The notes beneath the pieces were generated by a model. It ran no database searches. It was not told where the DNA came from and was given only the letters and a program-made list of their open reading frames with translations. Source: Emiliania huxleyi CCMP1516 (Eukaryota; Haptophyta; Isochrysidales; Noelaerhabdaceae). From it: DNA of 64,000 nucleotides. The stretch lies in NCBI RefSeq assembly GCF_000372725.1, contig NW_005200982.1, positions 124,001-188,000 of the forward strand, given 5' to 3'. The stretch's first letter is position 1. Every line of letters starts with the position of its first letter. Shown in pieces: positions 13,601 through 23,549 of the stretch. A program made the translations under genes and the position numbers.

Positions 13601-15641
13601 CCAGCCCTCCCCACCAGCCCTCCCCACCAGCCCTCTCACCACCAGCCCTCTCCACCAGCCCTCCCCCCCACCGACTCACCACCACCAGCTCTCCCCCCCC
13701 CCCCCCACCATCCCTCCCGCAGGCGCCAAGCTGCTGCTGCCGGACGAGGCGTACCGCTACGCGGCGACGCTCACGCCCGAGAGCCTCGCCGGCCGCGTGC
13801 TGATCAAGGGCAAGCCCGAGCGGGAGGTGGCGCCGCGCGGCCCAAAGTCGGGCGGCTCGTCGTCGGCAGAGGCGGTGTCGGGCGCCTCGCGCCTCCGCTC
13901 CTCCCTCGTCGCCTTTGCCGGCTGCCGCGGCTCCGTCGCCGAGGCGCGCCACGAGCCGCAGGAGGACACCGAGGAGCCGAGGGCGGCGCTCGAGTATGAG
14001 GCGTCGGGGGCGTCGATGGCGGAGGCGGCGGGGGCGTCGCTGGCGGAGGCGGCGGGGGCGCCCCACGCGAGCGTGTCGCTCTCCCCGCACGCCGCGGCGA
14101 GCGACTCCAAGGCGCCCTCCCGGCTGCGGAGGCGCTCGCGCGTCAGCATCGTCATCCCGAGCAGCCCGGTGCGGCGGCGCCGCGGCAGCTCGGACGAGTA
14201 CACCGGCGGGTCGGTCGACTCGTCGAGCGCGCGCGTCAGCCCCCGCGGCAGCCTGGTGGACGCGGGCAGCATCGTCGGCAGCCTCGGCACCTCGCTCGGC
14301 GACCCCAGCGCGTACTGCTCGACGTACGAGAGCAGCGGCGGCGCGCCCGGCTCCTCGCGGCCGCGCAGCTCGGTGCTGCAGGTCGGCGCGCGCAAGCTGC
14401 TCCGCAAGGTGAAGACGCCGGTCGAGCTGGCCAAGCGGCAAAAGGGCGTCGCGCGGTACGTCGACCCGTCGATGCTGCGTGTGACCGCGATCCGCTCGTG
14501 CGCGATCGACAAGGCCAACGGCCCGTGGCCCATCCCGATCATCTCGGCGTCGGAGGACCGCATGGCGGCCGTCGAGCAGTACGGCCTCGGCGAGGACGGG
14601 CCGCCGCACGAGCTGTTTGCGAGGCGGCTGGCGCGCGTGTACCCGGCGGGCACGCGCGTCACCTCGGACAACATGTCCAGGACACGTCCACGACATGTCC
14701 GAGACATGTCCTTAGGCGGGCACGCGCGTCACGTCGGACAACATGGACCCGCTCCCCTCCTGGCGGATGGGCGCGCAGATGGTGTCGCTCAACTACCAGA
14801 CGAACGACACGCCCGTCCAGATCAGCCGCGCCCTCTTCGCGCTCGACAACGGGTTCGGCTGCGTGCTCAAGCCGCTGCTGCCTCCGAGGGCACCCGAGAT
14901 GACCCGAGACGACCCGAGATTAGGTTCGGCTACGTGCTCAAGCCGCCGGAGCTGCGCGGCGGCGGGGGCGGCGCGGAGTGGCCGCCCTTCCGGCCGAACC
15001 TGCAGCGCTTCTCTGTGCGCCTCCTCGCCCTCCACCGCCTCCCCACGCGGAGAGAGCAGCGCCCGGCGCTGGAGGCGGCGCCGCACCACGCCTACGAGTC
15101 GGCGCTGAGCGGCGCGTCGGCGCCGCCCGACCCGGCGGGCCCGATCAACAACGCCACCATCTCGGTGGAGCTGCACGCCATCGGCGGCTTCTGCTGCGTC
15201 AGCCGCACGCTGCCCCTGCCCGCGCGCCCGGCGCAGCGAGCCACCGTCTCCGCCTCCGCCGCCGGCAAGTCGGCGCGCCACTCCACGCTCCACTGCCTCG
15301 CCGCCGAGCCGCGCGCGACCGTGCTGCGCGCGTGCGTGCACGACGGCGAGACAGTCGTGGCGTACGAGGCGGTCGTGCTGGGCGCGCTCCGGCCCGGCTA
15401 CCGCTCGCTCTCGCTGCGCAGCCGCCTCGGCACGCAGATCCGGCTCTGCTCGCTGCTGGTGCACATCGAGCGGGGCGAGGAGCCGAACATGTGGGCGGAG
15501 GCGCGCGAGCTGCGCGAGGCGCTCGCGCAACGGGACGAGGCCATCGAGCGGCTGAACGCGGAGCTGGCCGCCGCGCGCCGTGCCGGCCCGGCCGCTGCCG
15601 CCAGCGGGGAGGAGGAGGCGGCCGCTCGGCCGGCCAGATAG
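4574..15641 (+). CDS. Predicted receptor-like membrane protein fused to PI-phospholipase C
   Basis: Twenty exons (4574-6169, 6337-6469, 6550-6954, 7227-7543, 7792-8067, 8138-8695, 8777-9154, 9433-9896, 10033-10180, 10342-10443, 10885-10966, 11043-11404, 11813-12376, 12455-12546, 12661-12718, 12792-12983, 13059-13497, 13723-14645, 14716-14852, 14924-15641) join with matching phases into 2,647 codons. Order: signal peptide; TauA/NMT1-like solute-binding domain (about 20-390); CUB, EGF, CUB, EGF and a further Cys-rich module (about 480-1020); a first helix near 1034-1056 and about eight or nine more to 1450; PH (about 1500-1690); EF-hand (DSNRSG); PLC X box with His1957-Asn, Glu1987/Asp1989, His2002 and Glu2036 matching the catalytic set; Y box; C2; coiled-coil tail. 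It would hydrolyse PIP2 at the inner membrane face. Expected PLC lysines (LIKGK) are present. The PLC half has no Met in its first exon, which supports fusion; an N-gap lies in intron 10, so two genes remain possible. Confidence 0.7.
6170..6336 (+). repeat. Intron 1 of receptor-PLC, with CATGTCC array
   Basis: GT-AG intron of 167 bases with a CT-rich run followed by 11-base units of the acatgtccagg type. No clear flanking exon copy was seen. Confidence 0.7.
6470..6549 (+). repeat. Introner-like intron 2 of receptor-PLC
   Basis: GC-AG intron of 80 bases. The exon motif gcgccatctccgtgt occurs just after the acceptor and, with one extra C, just after the donor. Between the copies lie ccgagatgag units ending in gattag. 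Confidence 0.85.
6955..7226 (+). repeat. Intron 3 with 10-base TCTCCCCACA array
   Basis: GT-AG intron (272 bases) with about 15 units of tctccccaca/tctccccacgga between 6995 and 7160. Confidence 0.75.
7544..7791 (+). repeat. (CA)n microsatellite inside intron 4
   Basis: An almost pure CA run spans 7559-7697 inside a GC-AG intron whose joined exons keep frame (RIDSQ then AEGLRG). Confidence 0.85.
8068..8137 (+). repeat. Introner-like intron 5 of receptor-PLC
   Basis: 70-base GC-AG intron. The 15-mer gccgggctgtgcgcc is present identically at 8068 (start of intron) and 8138 (start of next exon). The insert is a cccgagatta-type array ending in gactag. Confidence 0.9.
8696..8776 (+). repeat. Intron 6 flanked by exon duplication
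   Basis: 81-base GC-AG intron containing an in-frame stop at 8708. The exon segment ending cgcctccaaggcgt is duplicated across it. The insert carries no CGAGAT array, so it may be an older or different event. Confidence 0.75.
9155..9432 (+). repeat. (CA)n-rich intron 7
   Basis: GC-AG intron of 278 bases with an imperfect acacgc/acacac run from 9166 to 9303. Confidence 0.75.
9897..10032 (+). repeat. Introner-like intron 8 with GGAGCCTTCTA array
   Basis: GC-AG intron of 136 bases. The exon start (gcgccagaccggcttcgc and gcggcagaccttcttcgc) is duplicated on each side of 11-base ggagccttcta units, the last ending in ctag. Confidence 0.8.
10591..10690. other. Assembly gap (100 N)
   Basis: A run of exactly 100 N, flanked by poly-C, inside intron 10 of the receptor-PLC gene. 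Confidence 0.99.
11405..11812 (+). repeat. Compound intron 12 with long GAGATGTCGGC minisatellite
   Basis: GT-AG intron of 408 bases. Bases 11427-11682 are about 23 near-identical 11-base units (gagatgtcggc). Downstream a copy of the next exon's start (gtgctcgagctcggct at 11755) precedes a second short ctcggctaat array ending gatcag, and the real exon repeats the same 16-mer at 11813. Two successive insertions are the simplest reading. Confidence 0.85.
12719..12791 (+). repeat. Introner-like intron 15
   Basis: 73-base GC-AG intron. About 33 bases of exon 16 (gcgcagccgcggatgacgct...) are present, diverged, at the start of the intron. The insert is gccgagatc units ending in gagtag. Confidence 0.85.
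13498..13722 (+). repeat. Intron 17 carrying a decayed exon copy
   Basis: An array ending gattag at 13539 is followed by ccgacctgatgcactccg, a copy of exon bases 13473-13492, and then a CCACCAGCCCT-rich tract to the acceptor at 13722. Joining 13497 to 13723 restores the PLC X-box sequence (SVFGAKLLLP), so the exon copy is now intronic. Confidence 0.8.
14646..14715 (+). repeat. Introner-like intron 18, best preserved
   Basis: 70-base GC-AG intron. A 30-base exon segment is repeated at 14646-14675 and 14716-14745 with one mismatch. The 40-base insert is made of acatgtcc units and ends in cttag. Confidence 0.92.
14853..14923 (+). repeat. Introner-like intron 19
   Basis: 71-base GT-AG intron. 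gttcggctgcgtgctcaag opens the intron and gttcggctacgtgctcaag opens the next exon. The insert is gacccgagat units ending gattag. Confidence 0.9.
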
Positions 15642-15942
15642 TTAGGCGCGATCGAAGCATCAGCATGCGACTTGTACGAGAGGGGTTTATTGGGGGGGCC
15701 AACCTGCATGCGGTTAAGCGTGCGGAGTAAGTACTGTATACTCTGTGTACGTACTGAGACACCACAGCCACTTGTGGATCACCTCACTGGCCTCTCAGAG
15801 AGACGTCAGGGACACCTGGCTGGAACAGAGCCTCTCGCGCGACTAGGCGAGGAACTCGCACACGCACTCCTCAGTCGCACACGGCGAGATGCCGTGCGGA
15901 CGATCTTGCGCCACACGCCGGGGCGAGGGCCGGTTCGCAAGT

Positions 15943-17584
15943 TTACGCGGTGAAGCCGGTGAACTTTGCGTCGTCGTCGCCCTCGTCGTCATCGCCCCAC
16001 ATGTCCTCGTCGTCGTCGTCCTCATCCTCGTCTTCTTCATCTGTGGCGTCGGGGGGGATAGAGGTCGGCAGTGCGTCTGAGGTGAGCGAGGGTGCTGCAC
16101 ATGGGTGGGCAGTGTGAGGCGTTGGGAGCGAGGGGATTGGTCGCACCGTCATCGTCCGACGGCGGCGGCGGCGAGGGGGGCGGTGGCGGCGGCGAGGCGG
16201 AGCGAACGGCCTGGACCAAATCGCCAGAAGATACGGCACCGGTCAGCGCTGTAGCCAGCGTGATTGGCAGTGCCGCGGTGAGGCGGCGCCTGCCGGAGGG
16301 GACTGCGAGACCGACCACCTCGTAATTGGCCCCGTTCAGGGCGATGAAGTCGCCCACCTTGAGACCTTCGACGTAGCAACTGACGACAATGACGGTGTCG
16401 CCGGTGCTGGCGTCCTGCGTCAGAGACATTCCTGTCCCTGCCGAGCACTCCCATGTGTCGGACGGCGGTAGTGGCGGAGGCGACGGCGAGGCCGACGGCG
16501 GCGGCGGCGAGGGAGGCGGCGGTGAGGGGGGCGGAAGGGGGGGCGGAAGGGGGGGCGGCGACGGCGAGGCGGACGGAGGCGGCGGCAGAGGCGGCGGCGG
16601 CGACGGTGATGCGGACGGCGGCGGCGAGGGAGGCGGCGGTGAGGGGGGCGGAAGGGGGGGCGGAAGGGGGGGCGGCGACGGCGAGGCGGACGGAGGCGGC
16701 GGCAGAGGCGGCGGCGGCGACGGTGATGCGGACGGCGGCGGCGAGGGAGGCGGCGGTGAGGGGGGCGGAAGGGGGGGCGGAAGGGGGGGCGGCGACGGCG
16801 AGGCGGACGGAGGCGGCGGCAGAGGCGGCGGCGACGGTGATGCGGACGGCGGCGGCGGCAGCGACGGCGGCGACGGAGAGGACGGGGGGAGGGGGGCGAG
16901 GATGAACGTCTCGCTGCCGTAGGATCCGGAGCCGAGCGTAAACGTATAGCCCGCACCCTTCCACAAGTCGCCGTTCCAGCCGTCGCCGTACGAGTCGTAC
17001 ATGTCGAGCGTGCACTCGCCGGGCGGCGCGGACAGAGTACCGGAGTAGGGGGCCCGTCCACTGCCAATCGACACGCCGCTGCACGTCAGGTCCCACGATA
17101 CCTCGGACAGGTATTGGCCGCCACCCACGGTGACCTGGAAATCGATGCATGGCGCACACGGCGGCGAGGGAGGGTACCCCGGCGGGGCCGACGGCGGGGC
17201 CGACGGCGGCGGCGACGGCGAGACGGACGGAGGCGGAGGGGAGGGCGGCGGCGGCGAGGGCGAGGCGCCGAAGGCTGCGTGGATGAGCTCCATTGTCTCC
17301 TGCGGAAGGGGAAAGGTCCGGGGCAGGCGGCACGGGGAGGGGTGAGTTAAGCGGCCTGCTGACAAGGGTGGGGAATGGGCAGCAGCGGACGCGTCTCGCG
17401 GCTTCCTCGATGGCAGCAGCTGCACCTGCGAGCGGGAGTAGGCAGGCGGTGCGAGGCCGAGGGGGGTACAGAGCTGCTCGCGCGGCGAGAGAGGGCGCAT
17501 CGCGTGGTGGGGGTGGTGAGGGGGCGGCGGGTTCCGTGAGCAATAGGCGTCGCGGGGGTCTAGGCGTGCTGCTCGCGGCGGCAT
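15943..17584 (-). CDS. Proline-rich (SPPPP) wall-type protein with YGDGWNG module and acidic tail
   Basis: Reading leftwards: an SPPPP tract, a Cys-containing module with the signature MYDSYGDGWNG seen in many protist surface proteins, three long near-identical SPPPP/ASPSPPP blocks (about 16480-16860), then a Cys-bearing domain (VGDFIALNGANYEVVGL), another Pro tract and a Glu/Asp-rich C terminus ending FTGFTA. A small GT-AG intron (about 16082-16156) is needed to join the SDDD end to DALPTS and the acidic tail; the phases agree. The 5' end is uncertain: MELIHAAFG at 17293 looks like the start of an internal exon, and no good signal peptide was found upstream. Probably extracellular or wall-associated. 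Confidence 0.55.
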
Positions 17585-17599
17585 AGTCGGGCGCAATGC

Positions 17600-18539
17600 G
17601 GCGCGGCAAGCGCGAGCGGACGAGGAAAGTGCATGGTATGCCTCGTGTGGATGTCAGGCAAAGGCCTCGGGGAACGTGGCGTACTATTTTCAATCAAAAA
17701 GAGCGCCTTCAGCGCTACTCTATCGAGGGCTCGCGGAGGGGCAATTTTTCGTTTTTCACCGACGTGGTTCCATCAATCACGCCTGGTTTAGCCCAGGCTT
17801 GATGTCTGTTCTGCATATGTGCAGTTGGGAGTTGCCCGACCCCGAGCTGCTGTGTGCTGACTGGGCCTCCATTCGCGTCCTGATTGCGGAAACGGGCCGC
17901 CTAGTGCAGCATCACTAGTACAACACGCAACCACACTGAGAGCTCCACACTAGCCGGTATAGGCGAGAACCGACGGCGTCACGGTCGCCGGAGTGGACGC
18001 ACTGCACACACACTGTGACCGTGTCGACGGTGTGACAGTGAGCGACACAATCGTCGGCGCCGCGCTATCGCGGCGCCCCGCAGTCTACACGCCTCAGGCG
18101 CACCCCTGAACGCGCCATGGGCCCCACTCTCACCCCTGAACGCAATGCGGCGCGGCAAGTGCGAGCGGACGAGCTTAGTGGAGGGCTTCCTTGGGATAGA
18201 AGGCCGTCAGCGGAATGTGGGGTACATTGGGGGCATGGGGTACAGTTTTCCAAAAAAAAGAACGAGCGAGATTTAGCCGAGAACGAGCGAGATCTAGCCG
18301 AGCTCGACAAGCACCTGGCGGTGGTGCTTCGAGCGTGGTCCGTTCCTAGGGTGGAAGACCCATGTACACTGAATTTTTGTCTCTCAACAGTGGCCAGGGG
18401 CGGGGCTTGGATTTTTGCCGTCGCCAGTCGCCCCCCCAAACGCTACAGCGGGGGCGGAGGGGGCGGCGGCGGCGGCGGCGGCGCGACGGGGTGGGTAGGG
18501 GGGTGGGGAGGCTGCTGTGTGCGCTGCGCGTGCGCGCAC
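17600..18539. other. Intergenic, no gene recognised
   Basis: Two related segments (about 17592 and 18138) share gcaatgcggcgcggcaag, showing a local duplication. A small perfect hairpin with GCCTGG/CCAGGC arms sits at about 17790. Confidence 0.4.
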
Positions 18540-19016
18540 CGCACACCATACTCGAGTACGGCGGGAAACAGATGGCGAAGGGGGCGCCTCCGCCTCTGCG
18601 GCAACGTGGTGATCGCCGCCGAGCTGCTCCTCTTTGCGGCGCCGGTCACGTACGTGCCGAAGCTCTTCTTTGGCGCCGTCCTCACCTTCATCGCCGCGGA
18701 CCTCCTCGTCGACTGGCTCTGGGCCGCGCGCCACAAGGCGCACCACATCTCTCCCCATCTCTCCCCTCCCTTCCTTCACCGACCAGCGAACGGGTTCGGG
18801 TGCAGTGGGGGGGTAGGGGACGGGTGGTCCTCCGGTTAGGTGCACCCGACCGAGTATGCAATCATCCTCCTCACCTTCGGCGCCATCAACTGCTTCGGCC
18901 TCGAGGTTGGCATGTGCGGCGGCGTGCTCATCGCCACGTGCCACTTCATCGTCGACTACGCCTCCGCGCCCGTCGTCCGACGGATCGATGTGCGCTCGAC
19001 CGTGCTGCGCTCCTGA
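18540..19016 (+). pseudogene. SulP/SLC26-type transporter fragment
   Basis: The last two or three membrane helices of a SulP family anion transporter are recognisable: AAPVTYVPKLFFGAVLTFIA, DLLVDWLW, then after a 102-base GC-AG intron (18738-18839) HPTEYAIILLTFGAINCFGL and a stop at 19014-19016. The first ~10 helices and the STAS domain are absent. Sequence upstream of 18540 is low-complexity (poly-Gly) and includes CGAGAT-type units, so no start can be chosen. Probably a truncated copy; a larger gene with distant exons is less likely. Confidence 0.5.
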
Positions 19017-21903
19017 CGCGCCGCGCGCTCACACACTTGGGCTCCCATCTCGGCGCGCGCGAGTCAAGGCCGAACCGACTAGCTGCCGCCGCGGCGGGTG
19101 TGGCTGGGCTGCAGGCAGGCCTGTGGCCGGCGCTCGGCAAGCTGTGGCGCGGCGCCGGCGCAGCGCTTGTTACAGATTCGGCGTGTCACTCAGGACTAGT
19201 TGCAAATACGGGTGTGTCACAATGACCACTTTTGATGTTTTTTTGTCCGTGTTGCTCCCAGCGCCCTCGCCCGCGCTCCCTGAGGCCATGGCTGGTGATA
19301 CTAGTATGGGGGGCTACCTGGATACCGCGAGAGCGACCCAACTCGTCGACATCGTCCGATGATGGTGCCTCAAAGTCAGCCTCCGGAGGCTATCGTCGCG
19401 TCGAGCCGGCGGTGGCCGTGACATGTGGTTCCACCACCCCTCGCAGGCTTTGCCTCTGACCGCCACCGTTCCCAGGCTGCCTAATGGGATGGAAAGGAAG
19501 GCTGGGCGAGCGTATAGAAGCGTGCTCAACCTTGTCGTGGCAACCTGCACGGCAGCGCTGGCAGGCGCGATGAGCGTCGTGCCACCTGACCCGAGACGGG
19601 TCGCAGGCGTCGTACCGAGCGCGTCGAGACCGTGTCCTGATGCGCTCTGCACGGGTGAGTCACGTCGGCGTCAAAGGAGCGACGTGTGACCTGTCAGAGC
19701 TTGATCTCCGATCTCAGCGGCGTCGAGTCGCCTTCGGCGGCGACAGCTAGGATGCATCTCCTCCGTCGTTTTTCGCGCTACGGCCCTGAGAAGCTGGCGC
19801 CGCACGCAGGCGGACCTTGTGTATGCGGCGAACGCTTAAAAAGTGGGTGCTCTACGTCACTTTTTTTGAGTAGATAGTGCCGAGCTGGCCGTGACAGCGA
19901 TTTTGGTAGTTTTGGGCGGGTTTTGCACCACAGACTTTTTGCAACTAGTCTCAGATTTCTTTTGCGAGTCAGAATAGGGAGAATACGGGGTACGGACTAT
20001 TTCACAGTAGGGTGATAAGAAACAAGAACCTCGCATGCGACGTTCACAGCTCTCCGAGACAAGAAGCATCCCCAATCATCTGTACAACTTCACCCATTCC
20101 TTCTGCTTGTGAAGAAGTTTCCTTACCTAGATACCTTGCTGTGTCGTACCAAGCACACATGCACATGCAACATGTCCTCGATTGCCTTCAGATGGCCCCT
20201 GCTCCTAATCGACTTGGAAAAGAGTCCCCTTCCTAAGGTTCATCCCGTTGACCGTGATGCCCTGGTGATACGGTTCCTCTACCCGACCCAGCCGCGCTGC
20301 ATCCCACACCGCAGCCGCCCCCGATGCCATGGGTGCCACGAGAAAGTTTTACGTGCGCCGGGCTCACCGACAAACCGCCAAGATTCTGGAGATCACTGGC
20401 CGATGCTATGCCCGCGCTGACGACACAGCCACGATTCAATGAGAGTGCCGAGGCACAGGCAGAACGGCTACAGCTGCCTCTCCTAGACCCACGCAACGCC
20501 GACCACGACAACCACACGGCGATTCGGCGACCCAAAAGCGAAGGCTGCGTAAGGTCGAACCGGTCATGCGGGTCTGGGAGTGCGCCTGTCGCTGTCGGAT
20601 ACGGTCAACCGCCTAGTGGTACAGCTGTGACGCCCCACCTCACGTCACCTCGATCTCGCAGCGTCTCGCCGGCACCCATTCGTGGCCCTACTCCTCCGTG
20701 CTGGCGTGCTCCGACAATGTTCTCGGCGACAGTTCACCATTGGGGAAAGCCTCTGCCTCGATGCAGCACAGCAGCGGTGTCGAGGTGTGCGGAGGGGACG
20801 CCTCCCCTGATATCAGCTTCGCCGGACTGGGCGGTCTCTCCCACGCTGGTGGGGTTGCCGTCGCCGTCGCTCGCACCAATCGCACGGTCGTGCGAACTGT
20901 CAGCACGCCAAGGTCAAGGCCTTCTTCAAAGGGGAGAGAGGGCGGCAGAAACGCCTGCCGAATGCGTGAGCACGGGGCGGATGCCTCGCCGGCAGCCCGG
21001 GTGCTCTCTCCTCTGATCCTTTGCGTCACCCGGTTGCACCACAGCGCCTGACATTGGCGTCAGACCCAGTGGACCCAGTCTAGCTACCTCATTCTGTCGC
21101 AAGAAGACTGCTGCTTCGTTTCGGCCGCGCCTCCAGTCCCTACCGCCGTGCACTGGCGCCAGCTGCTCCATTCAGATCCCGCACGCGCGATCGGCAGTCG
21201 AGTTACAAACCGCAGCTGCGCTGCGTGCACGCACTCGAACCTCGCCGCCGTGGGCATTCCGGCCGAGGTGGTGGAGCACTGAGGGCTCGAGCGCCTCTCC
21301 CGGCTGCCGGCGGCTGATCGGCCAGCCTGGCTGCGACGGCTGCGATCAGCGGTGGAGAGGACTGTGTGGTGTTATCCCTAGTGAGCTCCGCGAGGGGTGG
21401 GTGAGGCTGGGTCGAGACGCGTGCCACGACTGAGCACTGCGTGCGCTCCGCCGCGCGGCGCCGCGTTGCGGCACCTCGCCCCGCCTCCCACGCGAATGCG
21501 TGCGCCCTCCCCGGCCCTCGCCACTCGTTTGCACGGGACGGAGAGGATACTTCGCGCCCTGGTTCCGTGCTGTAGAGCCTACTGTACACTTGATGCAAAG
21601 CTTTCCGACGTCATTTTGTTCGCCGCTCCGCGCTCGGCGCCCGCCGCCGCGCGCGCCCGCGCGCCACCCCTTTTGCGCAGCAACCCCTTAAATTTCATGG
21701 CCCTCCAAATTCGGGTCGGAGCGTAGGCCGTAGCGGAGTGGGCCCCGAGTTTGAAAACGGCGACGGACGCTTGCGTCCTAGCCGCCAACAACGCCTCCCC
21801 GGCGCAGAGGGGCCCCCGGAGGGACGCTCAACCGCTCCACGCCACGCCGCTTGCGGCGGTCCTATTCCCGCTCGCGCGGGGAGCTTCTTATTCTTTTCTC
21901 GCG
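19017..21903. other. Long intergenic stretch without a recognised gene
   Basis: Some open frames exist (for example 20324-21016) but are broken, lack family resemblance and have neutral composition. Possibly remnants of a mobile element; I cannot assign a class. Confidence 0.4.
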
Positions 21904-23328
21904 ATGTCCACCCCGCCGCGCCGCCGCTCGCGCCGCCTCGCCTCCGCCTCCACCGCCGCCCCCTCGCCAGACGCGCCGCCGCCCGCCCGCCTGCTCGACC
22001 TCCCCAGGGAGCTCCTCGAGCGCGTCCTCTCCCGCTTCGACAGCCCCGTCGACATCGCTCGCGTCGCGGCCGTCTCGCTGCTCTTCCACTCGCTCGCGGC
22101 GGAGGGCATCCGCTTGTGGGCGCAAGGGCGCGGCTTCGAGCTGCCGGCGCAGCCCGAGGGCGAGGACTGCGCCGTGCGGTGGCTGTGCTATTCTGCGCTG
22201 CTGCGCGAGGCCAACCCGCCGGCGAGGGCGGCGGCAGGCAATACGCACAGCGTCTTCATCGACGGCGAGGGGCGGCTCTCGTCGTGCGGCTCTGCGCCGT
22301 GGTTCGCCCCAGGGCCACTACTCGGCCACGGCGAGGGCGTGACGCGGCTCAACACGACGACTCTCCTCCCCTCCTCCCCGCTGGGCGACGAGCGTCCTGC
22401 GAGCGTGTCGGCTGCAGTCTACCACAGCCTCGCCATGACCGCCGACGGCGTCTGGAGCTGGGGCTATGGAAACTCTGGCCGCCTGGGCCACGGCGACGGG
22501 CAACACCAGTGGCAGCCGAAGAAGGTCGAGGCCTTTGCTGGCCAGCGCGTCGTCGCTGTGTCGGCTGGAGTCTACCACAGCGTCGCCATCACCGCCGACG
22601 GCTCCGCCTGGAGCTGGGGCAGTGGAGGGCAAGGCAAGTTGGGCCACGGCGACCAGGAGGAGCAACTGCTGCCGAAGAAGGCTGAGGCCTTGGCGGGGCG
22701 GCGCGTCGTCGCCGTCTCGGCAGGAGGCGAGCACAGCCTCGCCATCACCGCCGATGGCGCTGTCTGGAGCTGGGGCTCGGGAATATTCGGCCGCCTGGGC
22801 CACGGCGACGAGCAGATCCAGCTGCTGCCGAAGAAGACTGAGGCCTTTACTGGCCAGCGCGTCGTCGCTGTGTCGGCTGGAGGATACCACAGCCTCGCCC
22901 TCACCGCCGACGGCTCCGTCTGGAGCTGGGGCTTTGGAGCCTCTGGCCGGCTGGGCCACGGCGACGAGCAGGTGCAACTGCTGCCGAAGAAGGTCGAGGC
23001 CTTGGCTGACCAGCGCGTCGTCGCCGTGTCGGCTGGAGGCAGTCACAGCCTCGCCCTCACCGCCAACGGTGCTGTGTGGAGCTGGGGCGGCGGATACTGT
23101 GGCAAGCTCGGCCACGGCGACGCGCAGGGCCAGCGGCAGCCGCAGCAGGTCGAGGCCTTTGCTGGCCAGCGCGTCGTCGCTGTGTCGGCGGGCGAGCAGC
23201 ACAACCTAGCAATCACCGCCGACGGCGCCGTGTTTACCTGGGGCAAGGGCGAGGACGGCTGCCTGGGCCACGGGGAGGACCTGTCAAACCAGCTGCTGCC
23301 CAAGAAGATCGAAGGCGTGGGCGCTTGA
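21904..23328 (+). CDS. F-box-like RCC1-repeat protein
   Basis: Single-exon gene of 474 residues. The ATG at 21904 is chosen because upstream codons are composition-biased. Residues about 28-75 (LLDLPRELLERVLSRFDSPVD...) form an F-box-like helix set. Residues about 165-474 hold at least six RCC1 blades of ~52 residues, each with the pattern VVAVSAG-x-HSLA-x-TADG-x-VWSWG-x-GRLGHGD. The blades are near-identical at DNA level, showing recent internal amplification. By family knowledge F-box/RCC1 proteins act as substrate adaptors of SCF ubiquitin ligases or as exchange-factor-like propellers; the substrate is unknown. A diverged RCC1 fragment lies at 30597. Confidence 0.85.
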   Translation: MSTPPRRRSRRLASASTAAPSPDAPPPARLLDLPRELLERVLSRFDSPVDIARVAAVSLLFHSLAAEGIRLWAQGRGFELPAQPEGEDCAVRWLCYSALLREANPPARAAAGNTHSVFIDGEGRLSSCGSAPWFAPGPLLGHGEGVTRLNTTTLLPSSPLGDERPASVSAAVYHSLAMTADGVWSWGYGNSGRLGHGDGQHQWQPKKVEAFAGQRVVAVSAGVYHSVAITADGSAWSWGSGGQGKLGHGDQEEQLLPKKAEALAGRRVVAVSAGGEHSLAITADGAVWSWGSGIFGRLGHGDEQIQLLPKKTEAFTGQRVVAVSAGGYHSLALTADGSVWSWGFGASGRLGHGDEQVQLLPKKVEALADQRVVAVSAGGSHSLALTANGAVWSWGGGYCGKLGHGDAQGQRQPQQVEAFAGQRVVAVSAGEQHNLAITADGAVFTWGKGEDGCLGHGEDLSNQLLPKKIEGVGA

Positions 23329-23549
23329 GCAGTGAGGAGGGGTCGTGAAGGCGGCCGGTCGGACGTTCTGAGGGTAAAATTTCCCTTTGGTTTCGAGTTC
23401 TATGGCAACGTGAATTTCTTCTTTTTGTGAGGTGTGATCCCCCTGAGTGACCAGAACATGTATAGAGTACATCGGCTCGAAAACGGGGCCTCTCCTTCTA
23501 CCGTACGTGGCTGGGTCGACAGCGATTGTAGGCTCTGGGGGGAGGCGGG

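Noticed and set aside
16389..16922. Gly-rich plus-strand frame (GGGEGGGG)
   Set aside because: Shadow of the SPPPP-encoding minus-strand gene.
20324..21016. 230-codon open frame
   Set aside because: No domain resemblance, Ser/Pro/Arg-rich composition typical of shadow frames.
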